Of a stretch of DNA of 64,000 nt, positions 1 through 7,620 are shown piece after piece. The number at the start of each line of letters is the position of its first letter. The first letter of the stretch is position 1. This DNA comes from Aeromicrobium sp. A1-2. Its GTDB lineage: Bacteria > Actinomycetota > Actinomycetes > Propionibacteriales > Nocardioidaceae. The stretch is taken from positions 2,666,001-2,730,000 of the forward strand of contig NZ_CP027482.1 in NCBI RefSeq assembly GCF_003443875.1, written 5' to 3'. A program made the translations under genes and the position numbers. The notes under the pieces were generated by a model. It worked only from the letters and a program-made list of their open reading frames with translations, made no database searches and was not told where the DNA came from.

Positions 1-696
1 CTGGATCGGGCAGCCGATCGGCAGCGCACACATCGCATAGCCGGTGCCGGGCCACGGCTCGTTGAACAGATCGAAGGACATGACGCCGGCGGTGTCGGCG
101 AAGTACTCCGCAACGTGACCCCATGCGGCTGCGTACCGGTCCTGGAGGCCCACACCGCCCGGGCCCTTCCGGTTGGCCCAGAAGTTGTCGTACGCACGGT
201 TGAGCGCGAACATCGCGAGATAGTTCTTGTTGAAGCCCAGCTTGGGCTCGGCCGGGAGCCCGTCGTCCTGGACCGCCCAGTCCGGCGCACCCTCGCCCTC
301 GAAGCGCTCGTTGAACATGTCCTGGTGGAAGTCCAGCATCGTGCTCACACCATGACGTTCCAGCGTCTGCACCGTCTCGCGGATCCGAGCCAGGTAGGCA
401 TCGTCGTATTGTCCCGGCGCCGGCTCGACGGCCTTCCAGATGACGCCGAGTCGCACCGAGTCGAGACCGTTCGCAGCGAGGAACGCTGCATCGTCGTCCC
501 CGAACCCCGTGGCATCAGGCGCGTAGGAGCCCAGCTTGTTGACCATGTTGACGCCGTGCACGACGAGTGCGCGACCTGAGGGGTCGACGAGCCAGGTGCC
601 CTCCGTGCTCGGTCGGTCCGTCACGGCCTGCGCGGCCGACGGAATCGACACCACCATGCCGGCCACCAGTGCGACAGTCGTCATCCACCTGATCAT
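1..696 (-). CDS. Secreted glycoside hydrolase family 5 protein (endoglycoceramidase-like), 3' part cut by window edge
   Basis: The frame is open from ATG at 696 to base 1, giving 232 codons without a stop, so the C-terminus lies outside the window. GAGGAG lies just upstream of the start. Residues 1 to about 24 form a signal peptide ending SAAQA. The body has GH5 barrel features: VVHGVNMVNK, then a loop with SVRLGVIW, DFHQDMFNE, and SFDLFNEPWPG carrying the Asn-Glu-Pro acid/base motif. The HQDMFNE and NEPWPG patterns resemble actinobacterial endoglycoceramidases, which cleave the glycan from glycosphingolipids, but substrate is inference. The nucleophile Glu would lie beyond the edge. It is divergent from the TetR gene at 777. 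Confidence 0.75.
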   Translation of the reverse strand, partial: MIRWMTTVALVAGMVVSIPSAAQAVTDRPSTEGTWLVDPSGRALVVHGVNMVNKLGSYAPDATGFGDDDAAFLAANGLDSVRLGVIWKAVEPAPGQYDDAYLARIRETVQTLERHGVSTMLDFHQDMFNERFEGEGAPDWAVQDDGLPAEPKLGFNKNYLAMFALNRAYDNFWANRKGPGGVGLQDRYAAAWGHVAEYFADTAGVMSFDLFNEPWPGTGYAMCALPIGCPIQ

Positions 697-731
697 CAGC
701 GTGCTCCTCGATCTCGTTGTGCGTGACACTC

Positions 732-746
732 TGACATAAGTTGTCA
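732..746. promoter_or_regulatory. Inverted repeat, probable TetR operator
   Basis: TGACA-N5-TGTCA is a perfect palindrome between the GH5 and TetR genes. Its right arm coincides with the TTGTCA (741-746) that serves as a -35 hexamer for the TetR gene. A further GTGACA at 723-728 matches the reverse complement of TGTCAC at 742-747. Position and symmetry suggest autoregulation and possible control of the divergent glycosidase; binding is inferred. Confidence 0.5.
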
Positions 747-770
747 CATTGCCACAAGGCCTCGTAGGAT
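741..770 (+). promoter_or_regulatory. Leaderless promoter of TetR gene
   Basis: TTGTCA (741-746), 18 bp spacer, TAGGAT (765-770), then 6 nt to ATG 777. The geometry implies a transcript starting at the A of ATG and argues against the alternative GTG at 771. Confidence 0.55.
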
Positions 771-776
771 GTGCCC

Positions 777-1352
777 ATGTCACCCAGCACGACTCCCGAC
801 CGCATCGACGAGTATCTGGATGCGGCGCGCGCCTGCATCCTGGATGTCGGCATTCGGCGCACGACACTGACCGACGTCGCCCGGCGAGCTGGCGTTGCCC
901 GCATGACGCTGTATCGCCGCTGGCCCGACATGCAGACGTTGATGGGCGACCTGATGACCCGCGAGTGGGTGCAGCTCGCCACGACCGCTGGCGCAACACC
1001 CGCACGGTTCGGGCCACAGGAGATCGCCGAGTCGGTCGTCCGGACGATCTCGGCCATTCGCGAGAACGCTCTGTTCCAGAAGATCGTGTCGGTCGACCCC
1101 GAGTTCCTGCTGCCGTACCTTCTGGTCCGTCGCGGACGGACCCACGATGCGATCGTGCAGGCCATCGCGGCCGCGGTCGAGCTGGGTCAGCGCGACGGCC
1201 TGGTCCGCGCGGGCGATGCTCGTGTGTTCGCGGTCGGCATCATCGTCGCCGCGCAGAGCCTTGTGGTGTCGGCTCAGATCATGTCCGACCTCGCCGACCA
1301 GGACACGCTCAACGGCGAGCTCGTGACGATGATCCAGAGGTACCTCGCATGA
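777..1352 (+). CDS. TetR/AcrR family transcriptional regulator
   Basis: 191 aa from ATG 777. The N-terminal helix-turn-helix (about residues 10-55) includes TLTDVARRAGVARMTLYRRW, a classic TetR recognition region. The C-terminal ligand-binding half is helical and not assignable to a ligand. The stop overlaps the next gene's ATG (ATGA), so it is co-translated with the FAD oxidoreductase and probably senses a substrate or product of that enzyme. The promoter carries a palindrome over its -35, fitting autorepression. Family call is firm; ligand unknown. Confidence 0.9.
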   Translation: MSPSTTPDRIDEYLDAARACILDVGIRRTTLTDVARRAGVARMTLYRRWPDMQTLMGDLMTREWVQLATTAGATPARFGPQEIAESVVRTISAIRENALFQKIVSVDPEFLLPYLLVRRGRTHDAIVQAIAAAVELGQRDGLVRAGDARVFAVGIIVAAQSLVVSAQIMSDLADQDTLNGELVTMIQRYLA

Positions 1353-2659
1353 GCCGGTACGCCGTGGTCGGCTCGGGGCCCGCTGGAGCAGCCGCCGCGC
1401 ATGCACTTGCCGCCGCCGGCCACGATGTTGTCGTGCTCGAGCAGGCCGACCGCATCGGCGGCCGCACGATCGGCTGGGATGCACCCGACGCGACGGTCGA
1501 CTCCGGAGCAGGATTCTTCACGAACTTCTATCCGGTCCTCGACGGCCTCCTCGATGAGCTGGGTCTGCGGGAGGAGATCATCACGCTCGACCGGAGCAAT
1601 GCGCTCGTGCGAGACAGCGAGATCGCGTCGCTCTCCCTGGGCTCGGTCGGCTCGTTCCTGCGCTTTCCATTCGTCGGACCGGCCGGCAAGGCGCGGATGG
1701 CGCGCGCCACTGTTGCGGCCTCGCTGCGCCGGCGAGGTCTCGACCTCAACGACCCGGCCAGCCTCGCCGCAACCGACGACCGATCGGTCGCCGCGCACGC
1801 ACGGGCCACGGTCGGCGAGCAGGCCTACGAGAACCTGGTGCGGCCCAGCATCGAGCCGTTCTGGTACATCTCGTGCGAAGACGTGTCCCGGTCGATGTTC
1901 CTCGCTCTCCAGGCCCGAGCCGCGACTGCGCGGTTCTACACGTTGCGCCCGGGCATGCAGGCCATCGCCGAACGCCTGTGCGCCGGCCCGGGTATCGAGG
2001 TCCGCACCGCCCAGCGCGTCGATCGCATTGCGCGCGACGGCACCGGTGTCATCGCCGACGGCGAACGATTCGACGGGATCGTGGTCGCCACGACCAGCAG
2101 CGCCGCCGCCCGAATCGTCGACCCCGCGCTGCTCTCCGCCGAGCTGCGCGAGCACCTGGCCTCCCAGCAGTACGTGCCGCAGGTCCATGCATCCTTCCGG
2201 GTGGCGCACGAGGCCTGCCCCCCGCAGAGCGCGCTCTTCCCGGCCGGCCCCGGACATCACTCCGTCGCGGCAATCGCGTTCAACAGCCACAAGCGCCAAG
2301 GCACCCATCAGGACGGCGAGCTCGTGAGCGTCTTCCTGAGCGCCCGGGTCAGCGCCGACCTGGTCGACTCCGACCCGGCGACGATCTATCAGCACGCCTG
2401 GCGGCTGGGCCGCGAGCTGTGCCCCACACTGCCTCTCGTGGCTGAACCATTCGCCCACGTGGCGAGGCGGGAGGCCATCCCGGTCCACGCGGTCGGCCGA
2501 TACCGCACCGTGGCGCAAGCCCTCACGACCCAGGCCGCTCCACTCGTGCTGGCGGGTGACCACCTCGCCACGGCCACGATCGACGGCGCACTGTCCTCCG
2601 GGCAGCGCGCCGCTCGTGCCCTGCTGCTCGAGCGATCGCCTAAGGCAACCGCCGGCTGA
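1349..2659 (+). CDS. FAD-dependent amine oxidase/phytoene desaturase-like oxidoreductase
   Basis: 436 aa. ATG 1349 overlaps the TetR stop; the frame is open further upstream but homology starts here, with a Rossmann dinucleotide fold at the N-terminus (VVGSGPAGAAAAHALAAAG, then the Glu of VVLEQADRIGGRT). This is the glutathione-reductase-type FAD site plus the GG doublet of amine oxidase and protoporphyrinogen oxidase-like flavoproteins. The C-terminus has LAGDHLATATIDGALSSG, the second FAD-contacting motif. The substrate cannot be read from sequence. Its 3' end overlaps the convergent transporter gene by 20 bp. Confidence 0.85.
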   Translation: MSRYAVVGSGPAGAAAAHALAAAGHDVVVLEQADRIGGRTIGWDAPDATVDSGAGFFTNFYPVLDGLLDELGLREEIITLDRSNALVRDSEIASLSLGSVGSFLRFPFVGPAGKARMARATVAASLRRRGLDLNDPASLAATDDRSVAAHARATVGEQAYENLVRPSIEPFWYISCEDVSRSMFLALQARAATARFYTLRPGMQAIAERLCAGPGIEVRTAQRVDRIARDGTGVIADGERFDGIVVATTSSAAARIVDPALLSAELREHLASQQYVPQVHASFRVAHEACPPQSALFPAGPGHHSVAAIAFNSHKRQGTHQDGELVSVFLSARVSADLVDSDPATIYQHAWRLGRELCPTLPLVAEPFAHVARREAIPVHAVGRYRTVAQALTTQAAPLVLAGDHLATATIDGALSSGQRAARALLLERSPKATAG

Positions 2660-3491
2660 TCCACATGCCCCAGAGTGCCGCGAACGCGAACATGAACAGC
2701 GAGTAGACCGCGGCCGGGATCGAGATCTCGGTGCTGTCGAGGACCTCGACCGCGACGTAGATCGCCAGGGTCGCATTGTGCACCCCGATCTCCATCGACG
2801 AGGCAATCGCTTGTCGGCCGACGATGCCGAAGGCCCGCGGAACGACGTAGCCGAGGACCAGACTGATGGCGCAGAACAGCGCCGCCGCCAGACCAACCTT
2901 CGCGAAGTAGTCGCCGATGTTCTCGCGCTGGTCCAGCAGGATGCCCAGGACCAGCACGGCGAGGATCACTGCAGAACCGATACGTACGGGCTTGTCCGCG
3001 CGCGAGGCGAACCCGGCGCGGTAAGACCGCACGAGCATGCCCCCAATCACCGGCAGCAGGACAATCGCGAACACCTCGACAACCTTGCGGAACTGCAACG
3101 AGACCGTGTCCTGACGGTCGTAGTACGCGATGGCCAGGTTGGTGATGATCGGCAAGGTCACGATCGCGACGATCGAGTTGATCGCGGTCAAGGTCACGTT
3201 GAGCGCGACATCCCCGCGGAACAGGTGGCTGAACAGGTTGGCGCTAGTGCCGCCCGGCGAGGCCGCGAGCAGGAGCAGGCCGATGCCGATCAGCGGCGGC
3301 AGGTCGAACAGCAGCACGATGCCGAAACAGATGATCGGCAGCAGCACCAGCTGGCAGGCGAGCGCCACGAAGACCGCACGCGGGTGCTGTCGGACGCGGC
3401 GGAAGTCCTCGATCGTCAATGAGAGGCCGAGGCCGAACATGATGATGCCGAGCGCGAGCGGGAGACCGACCGTGGTCAGCGGAGAATCCAT
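2640..3491 (-). CDS. Bile acid:sodium symporter (BASS/SBF) family transporter
   Basis: 283 aa, about nine or ten hydrophobic helices throughout. The family signature AASPGGTSANLFSHLFRGD lies near residue 80, with the Gly/Ser-rich crossover. BASS proteins co-transport organic anions (bile acids, keto acids, steroids) with sodium; the actual substrate is unknown. ATG 3491 is preceded, 6 nt upstream, by TAGTGT, so a leaderless transcript is likely. It is divergent from a TetR gene 62 bp away, its most likely regulator. It is convergent with, and slightly overlaps, the FAD oxidoreductase. Confidence 0.88.
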   Translation of the reverse strand: MDSPLTTVGLPLALGIIMFGLGLSLTIEDFRRVRQHPRAVFVALACQLVLLPIICFGIVLLFDLPPLIGIGLLLLAASPGGTSANLFSHLFRGDVALNVTLTAINSIVAIVTLPIITNLAIAYYDRQDTVSLQFRKVVEVFAIVLLPVIGGMLVRSYRAGFASRADKPVRIGSAVILAVLVLGILLDQRENIGDYFAKVGLAAALFCAISLVLGYVVPRAFGIVGRQAIASSMEIGVHNATLAIYVAVEVLDSTEISIPAAVYSLFMFAFAALWGMWISRRLP

Positions 3492-3497
3492 GGCGAC

Positions 3498-3503
3498 ACA
3501 CTA
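3498..3503 (-). promoter_or_regulatory. Leaderless -10 of BASS transporter
   Basis: TAGTGT on the minus strand, 6 nt before ATG 3491. Confidence 0.45.
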
Positions 3504-3541
3504 GGGCGTGCGAGGCCGGGACGACTGCAACCGAGGGGCTC

Positions 3542-3547
3542 TACGAT
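3542..3547 (+). promoter_or_regulatory. Leaderless -10 of second TetR gene
   Basis: TACGAT, 6 nt before ATG 3554; one of several identical TACGAT elements in this window. Confidence 0.55.
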
Positions 3548-3553
3548 CGTGCA

Positions 3554-4111
3554 ATGGACCGCAAACCGGGCCGACCACGCCTCCTGAGTCTGGACGCCAT
3601 CGTCGAGGCCGTGCTCGCGGACGGCATCTCCACCTTCAGCATGCCCTCGGTCGCAGCGCGACTGGGAGTCGCGCACTCGGGGCTCTATCGCTACGTCCAC
3701 GACGGGGACGACCTCTTGGTCAGTGCGATCGAGCGGGCCGCACTGTCGGCTCATTGGCCCGAGGCGGACCTGCCGTGGCGCGACCTGCTGCGCGAGATCT
3801 CCCACACTGTGCAGAACGTCTGCGAGCGCTATCCCGGCTACGCCGTCGCCGCCTTGTCCCCGCCACGCTGGTCGACCAAGATGGTCGACCAGATCGGCCC
3901 CTACATCATTTCGTTGCAACGGCAGGGATTCACGATCGAGGATGCTTCGGTCGCGGTGACCCTCGCCGGCAATCTCGCCCTGACCACCTCGCTGGCCGGT
4001 GTGACCGCGGCACAACGCTCGACCGACATCCCCCGCGAGTCCAGCCTCGCCCAGCAGGCCCGGGTCCTCGACATCGTCCTCGACGGACTCGCCGGCCGAC
4101 TGATCGCCTGA
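3554..4111 (+). CDS. TetR/AcrR family transcriptional regulator
   Basis: 185 aa. Basic start MDRKPGRPR, then an HTH with MPSVAARLGVAHSGLYRYV (about residues 33-53), typical of TetR proteins. The C-terminal region resembles the TetR_C (TetR class) domain but is divergent. It is divergent from the BASS transporter and very likely controls it. A TACGAT -10 six nt upstream supports this ATG as a leaderless start. It converges on the vWA gene with only one base between the stops. Confidence 0.88.
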   Translation: MDRKPGRPRLLSLDAIVEAVLADGISTFSMPSVAARLGVAHSGLYRYVHDGDDLLVSAIERAALSAHWPEADLPWRDLLREISHTVQNVCERYPGYAVAALSPPRWSTKMVDQIGPYIISLQRQGFTIEDASVAVTLAGNLALTTSLAGVTAAQRSTDIPRESSLAQQARVLDIVLDGLAGRLIA

Positions 4112-4112
4112 C

Positions 4113-5939
4113 TCAGGCCTTCGCCTGACGGCTCAGCCTGCGCCGCAGGACTGCCAGGAGGATCCCCAGCAGGACAAGGGCTGCGAGCCCGAGCCCCACG
4201 ATCAGCCCCGCCGAGAGTCCGGGCGAACCATCCGTGTCGGCCTTCTCGTCGGCGTTCTTCTTGGGCGGCGTCGCGAACTCAGGCGCGCCGGCCACGTCCC
4301 CGACCACGGCGACGCTCAACGTCAACGGGATCTCACCGATCTCCACGTCGTTCTTCGACGAGGTCGCCCGCACGCTCACCCCGCAGTAGACGTCGCCGGC
4401 CGAGTCCGACCCACGCAGGACCTTGTTGCGCGACTGCCTGTTGGCGTAGGCCAGGGCCGGGCTGGCCACGTGGAGGGTCAGGTCCTTCCCGGCGTAGACA
4501 CCGTCGTCTCCCTTGCCGAGCACCTCGGTGACCTCGGTCCGGAACGGTCCATAGACGCGAGCCTGGGTTGCCCGCACATTGGCGCTGGAGACAGCTCCAT
4601 CTGCCGCGCCGAGGGTCAGGTCACACACGGCCTGCTGCCCCCATCCGACGTCCCGGACCCGGTACATCAGGGTCTCGCCGGCGACGATCGTGTCGGAGTA
4701 ACGACCCGCGTCCAGGGCCGGCGCGCCGGTGAAGCTCACGGACCCGAGCACGGGCGTGATCGGCCCGTTGTCGGCCGGTCCGGTGACGTCGCCGTAGCCC
4801 TGGGACGAAGACGATTCGGTCAGCTGCGCGCCATTCAGCACCTCTGGCTCGGTCCGCACCAGGATCTCCAGGGGCTTGACCCCCTCGACCTTCGGCGGCT
4901 GGACCGTGAGGACGTACGGACCGGCGCCGCAGTCGGCCTTCACCTTCGGGGTCACGAGCGTGTACGCGGCATAGGGCGCGCGGGTGTTGCCGACCCCCAC
5001 GACCGACGCATCGCTCTCCGCACACCGTCGGCCATCGGCCGTCGTGACCGCGATCTCGAGCCGCTCGGACGCCGTCAGGTCGTCCGAGGTCGTGCGCGTC
5101 GAGACGCTCAGGTGAAGCGTGCCCTTGCCGGGATCGGGGACCGAGTAGTGCTCGACGCCGGAGTCGCCGATCGTGTCGAGCCACTGACCGTCGGTGATGG
5201 CGGCAGGCGCGGATGCGCTCGTGCCGCCCTCCACCGCGAGCCCGTTCTCGACGTACCCTCGGGCCGCGCGGACCGAGGCGCGCTTCAGCGTGGAGTCGAG
5301 GCGAGAGATGTCCTGGACGTCGTAGTAGGTCCCGCCACCGGCAGACGCGATGCAGGTGAGCTGGTCGCGTGCCTTCGCGTCGACCTGCAGGCCCACGACG
5401 TCAAGGTAGAAGTCGGTGCCCTGCTTGCGCAGGTCCCGCGCAACCTCGCACGGATCACCACCACAGTTCTCCTCCCCGTCGGAGACCAGCACGATGCTGC
5501 GTGGCCCCTTGTCGGGGAGATCCTTGAACGCCTGCTTGAGCGAATAGGCGATGGGGGTGTTGCCCAGGGGCCTGAGCTTCTTGACGCCGGCGGTGAGAGC
5601 CGGTCGGTCGACGGTGTCGACCGGCACCAGCAGTTCGGAGTCCTGACAGGACCCCTTGCCATCGGAGATCGTCGAGCCGTAGGCGCGCAGTCCGACTTTC
5701 GCGTCGGCGGGCACGGCCTTGATCACCGAGCGCAGGCCCGCCTGGGCCGCCTCCATCCGGGTGCGCCCGTCACCCGAAGACTCCTTCATCGATCCCGAGC
5801 CGTCGAGCACGAGCACGACGGAACCGCCACCCTGGCCGATCACCGAGTCCTCTGCTCCGACCGGCCCACCAGCGGCGATCCCCACCAACAGGACCCCAGC
5901 GGTCGACAGAGCAATCACCAACTGCTTTCCCCCGAGCAT
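4113..5939 (-). CDS. Secreted, membrane-anchored vWA domain protein
   Basis: 608 aa from ATG 5939; an ATG six codons upstream (5957) is possible, but 5939 gives a cleaner signal peptide (LVIALSTAGVLLVGIAAGG) and has a CAGACT -10-like hexamer 6 nt before it. The vWA domain (about residues 30-220) starts VVLVLDGSGSMKESSG with an intact MIDAS DxSxS, and VLVSDGEENCGGDPC follows. A long beta-rich extracellular region (about 220-560) is not recognisable. The C-terminus has one helix (LIVGLGLAALVLLGILLAVL) and a basic tail, so the protein faces outward. Ligand binding is inferred from the metal site only. Confidence 0.85.
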   Translation of the reverse strand: MLGGKQLVIALSTAGVLLVGIAAGGPVGAEDSVIGQGGGSVVLVLDGSGSMKESSGDGRTRMEAAQAGLRSVIKAVPADAKVGLRAYGSTISDGKGSCQDSELLVPVDTVDRPALTAGVKKLRPLGNTPIAYSLKQAFKDLPDKGPRSIVLVSDGEENCGGDPCEVARDLRKQGTDFYLDVVGLQVDAKARDQLTCIASAGGGTYYDVQDISRLDSTLKRASVRAARGYVENGLAVEGGTSASAPAAITDGQWLDTIGDSGVEHYSVPDPGKGTLHLSVSTRTTSDDLTASERLEIAVTTADGRRCAESDASVVGVGNTRAPYAAYTLVTPKVKADCGAGPYVLTVQPPKVEGVKPLEILVRTEPEVLNGAQLTESSSSQGYGDVTGPADNGPITPVLGSVSFTGAPALDAGRYSDTIVAGETLMYRVRDVGWGQQAVCDLTLGAADGAVSSANVRATQARVYGPFRTEVTEVLGKGDDGVYAGKDLTLHVASPALAYANRQSRNKVLRGSDSAGDVYCGVSVRATSSKNDVEIGEIPLTLSVAVVGDVAGAPEFATPPKKNADEKADTDGSPGLSAGLIVGLGLAALVLLGILLAVLRRRLSRQAKA

Positions 5940-6014
5940 CCAGCCAGTCTGACACATCCGTCTGGACGCTTCCCTCCGTCAGCACGGACGGCTTCCGTGC
6001 GCTAGTGTCACCCT

Positions 6015-6029
6015 GACTCCTCTGGAGTC
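6015..6029. promoter_or_regulatory. Inverted repeat upstream of Tad operon
   Basis: GACTCC-TCT-GGAGTC is a perfect 6-bp palindrome about 70 nt before the first Tad-locus gene, just downstream of a TAGTGT (6003-6008) that could be a -10. It could be an operator or a 5' leader hairpin. Confidence 0.3.
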
Positions 6030-6097
6030 GCATGCCAGACCGACCACAGCGCATCGGCGTGCTGCTGTGATTCAAGGCCAGCCGGGGGGGGTGCAGT

Positions 6098-6901
6098 GTG
6101 AGCAGCCGCATTGTCTTGGTGACGCGATTGGCGTCGTCACTCGGCGTCTCGGGGACGCACGACCAGCTTGCGGTCGCCGACATCCGACACGCCGATGCCG
6201 TCGAGTCGGCCATCGCCGACCACCACCGCGGCGGCGAGTCGGTCGTCCTGACGGGTGCCCTGGAAGACGCCGAGGACCTGACCGTCATGGCCGCCCGTTC
6301 TAGGGTGCGCATCCCGGGTCTGCGGGTGGCGGTCGAGCCGCTGCCCGGCAACCCTCTGGCGCTCGCGATCATCTCCTCGTTGGCCGACGACGCGGACGGG
6401 GATTCCGCCTGGATGCACGCCGCGCTCGATGACCTGCGTCAGCGCACCTGGTCGGGCACGTGGCTCACCAAGCTCTCGCACCTGACCCGCCCCAACCCCA
6501 CGGTGTGGCAGCAGATCGCATCCTGGCTGCCCGGCGCCGCCTTCCTCGCCGAGCACTCGCCGGCACCGTCCGTGACCACTGCGAAACGTGCACCTCTCAA
6601 CGCCCTGCCCGCACGCCCCGGCACGGCGCTCCTGCACTCGCCGACGGACTCGTGGGTCGTGGAGGCTGTGCTCGAGTCGCTCGGCTCCACCTCGAGCACT
6701 CCCGTGGCACCCGCCCGAGACCTCATTGACTCCTACGGCACGAGCAGCGCCATCGAGTTCGTGGCCATCCCCGAGGACTTCCGGGAGGCCGCTACCAGGA
6801 TCGCCGCGGAAGCCGTGGTCTGCACCGCGTGCGGGATGCGACACGCGCGTACCAGTTGCCCCTATTGCCGCATGACCATCACCTCAGGAGTGCTCTCGTG
6901 A
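6098..6901 (+). CDS. Tad-locus-associated protein with C-terminal zinc ribbon
   Basis: 267 aa from GTG 6098, preceded by a run of eight G that may act as the ribosome site. No family is recognised. The N-terminal about 230 residues look like a soluble alpha/beta protein (IVLVTRLASSLGVSGTHDQ, later SVVLTGALEDAEDL). The C-terminus has two CxxC knuckles, C242-C245 and C254-C257 (VCTACGMRHARTSCPYC), a probable zinc ribbon. Its stop overlaps the cpaB GTG (GTGA), so it leads the Tad operon and is translationally coupled. A cytosolic scaffold or regulatory role in pilus assembly is inference. Confidence 0.7.
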   Translation: MSSRIVLVTRLASSLGVSGTHDQLAVADIRHADAVESAIADHHRGGESVVLTGALEDAEDLTVMAARSRVRIPGLRVAVEPLPGNPLALAIISSLADDADGDSAWMHAALDDLRQRTWSGTWLTKLSHLTRPNPTVWQQIASWLPGAAFLAEHSPAPSVTTAKRAPLNALPARPGTALLHSPTDSWVVEAVLESLGSTSSTPVAPARDLIDSYGTSSAIEFVAIPEDFREAATRIAAEAVVCTACGMRHARTSCPYCRMTITSGVLS

Positions 6902-7620
6902 ATCCCCGTCAACGCCGCGGCGTCATCTTGATGGTGCTTGCCGGCCTGTGTGCCATCGCGCTGTTCTTCGTCTCGGTCAACTGGGTGGGCTCGGTCAACG
7001 CCAAGGTGTCGCCGCTGGTCAAGACCTACCGGGCGACCGACGCGATCCCGGCGTACTCGGTCATCGAGGCCGACGACGTCGAGACAGTCGAGGTCCCCGC
7101 GCGGTGGGTGTCCACAAGCGCAGCGGTTGACATCAAGTCCCTTGTCGGCGAACGAGTCGCCTTCAACGTCGACGAGGGTACTTACCTCAGCGATGACATG
7201 CTGCTCCCCCGGTCCTCCCTGAACGAGGACGAGCGCGAGATCGCGCTGACCGTCGACGCCAAGACCGGCATCGCGGGCCGGGTCCAGACCGGCGACTTCG
7301 TCGACGTGTACGCGGTGTTCACCAACAGCGAGGGCACCGGCGGCACGTCGCGGGTCCTCGTTCGGAACGTCCGAGTGGTCTCCGTGCGGGGTGTCGAGAC
7401 GCAGACCGCTGGCAAGGGCGATTCGTTCGGCGAGGAGCAGATCATCCCCGTGACCCTGGCGCTCCAGCCCAAGGCCGCTCTGGCGGTGACCTACGCCGAC
7501 GCGTTCGCGACCTCCGTCCGGCTGGTGGGCCTGCCACCCGGAGTCACCAGCAAGAACCGCTCGAACGAGCCCGAGTCCGTCAGTGGCACCGACCTTGCCC
7601 GGTCGGGGGGTGCGTCGTGA
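6898..7620 (+). CDS. cpaB: Flp pilus assembly protein CpaB/RcpC
   Basis: 240 aa from GTG 6898 overlapping the previous stop. One N-terminal membrane helix (GVILMVLAGLCAIALFFVSV) is followed by a SAF domain: YRATDAIPAYSVIEADDVE and LVGERVAFNVDEGTYLSDDM. The RcpC/CpaB domain follows, with ALTVDAKTGIAGRVQTGDFV and VDVYAVF. CpaB proteins are periplasmic or cell-wall parts of Tad pili. The next gene overlaps its stop by 4 nt. Length matches Gram-positive members. Confidence 0.88.
   Translation: MNPRQRRGVILMVLAGLCAIALFFVSVNWVGSVNAKVSPLVKTYRATDAIPAYSVIEADDVETVEVPARWVSTSAAVDIKSLVGERVAFNVDEGTYLSDDMLLPRSSLNEDEREIALTVDAKTGIAGRVQTGDFVDVYAVFTNSEGTGGTSRVLVRNVRVVSVRGVETQTAGKGDSFGEEQIIPVTLALQPKAALAVTYADAFATSVRLVGLPPGVTSKNRSNEPESVSGTDLARSGGAS

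Noticed and set aside
749..1348. N-terminal extension of the FAD oxidoreductase through the tetR region
   Set aside because: The frame is open but has no homology there, and ATG 1349 with ATGA coupling gives a normal Rossmann N-terminus.
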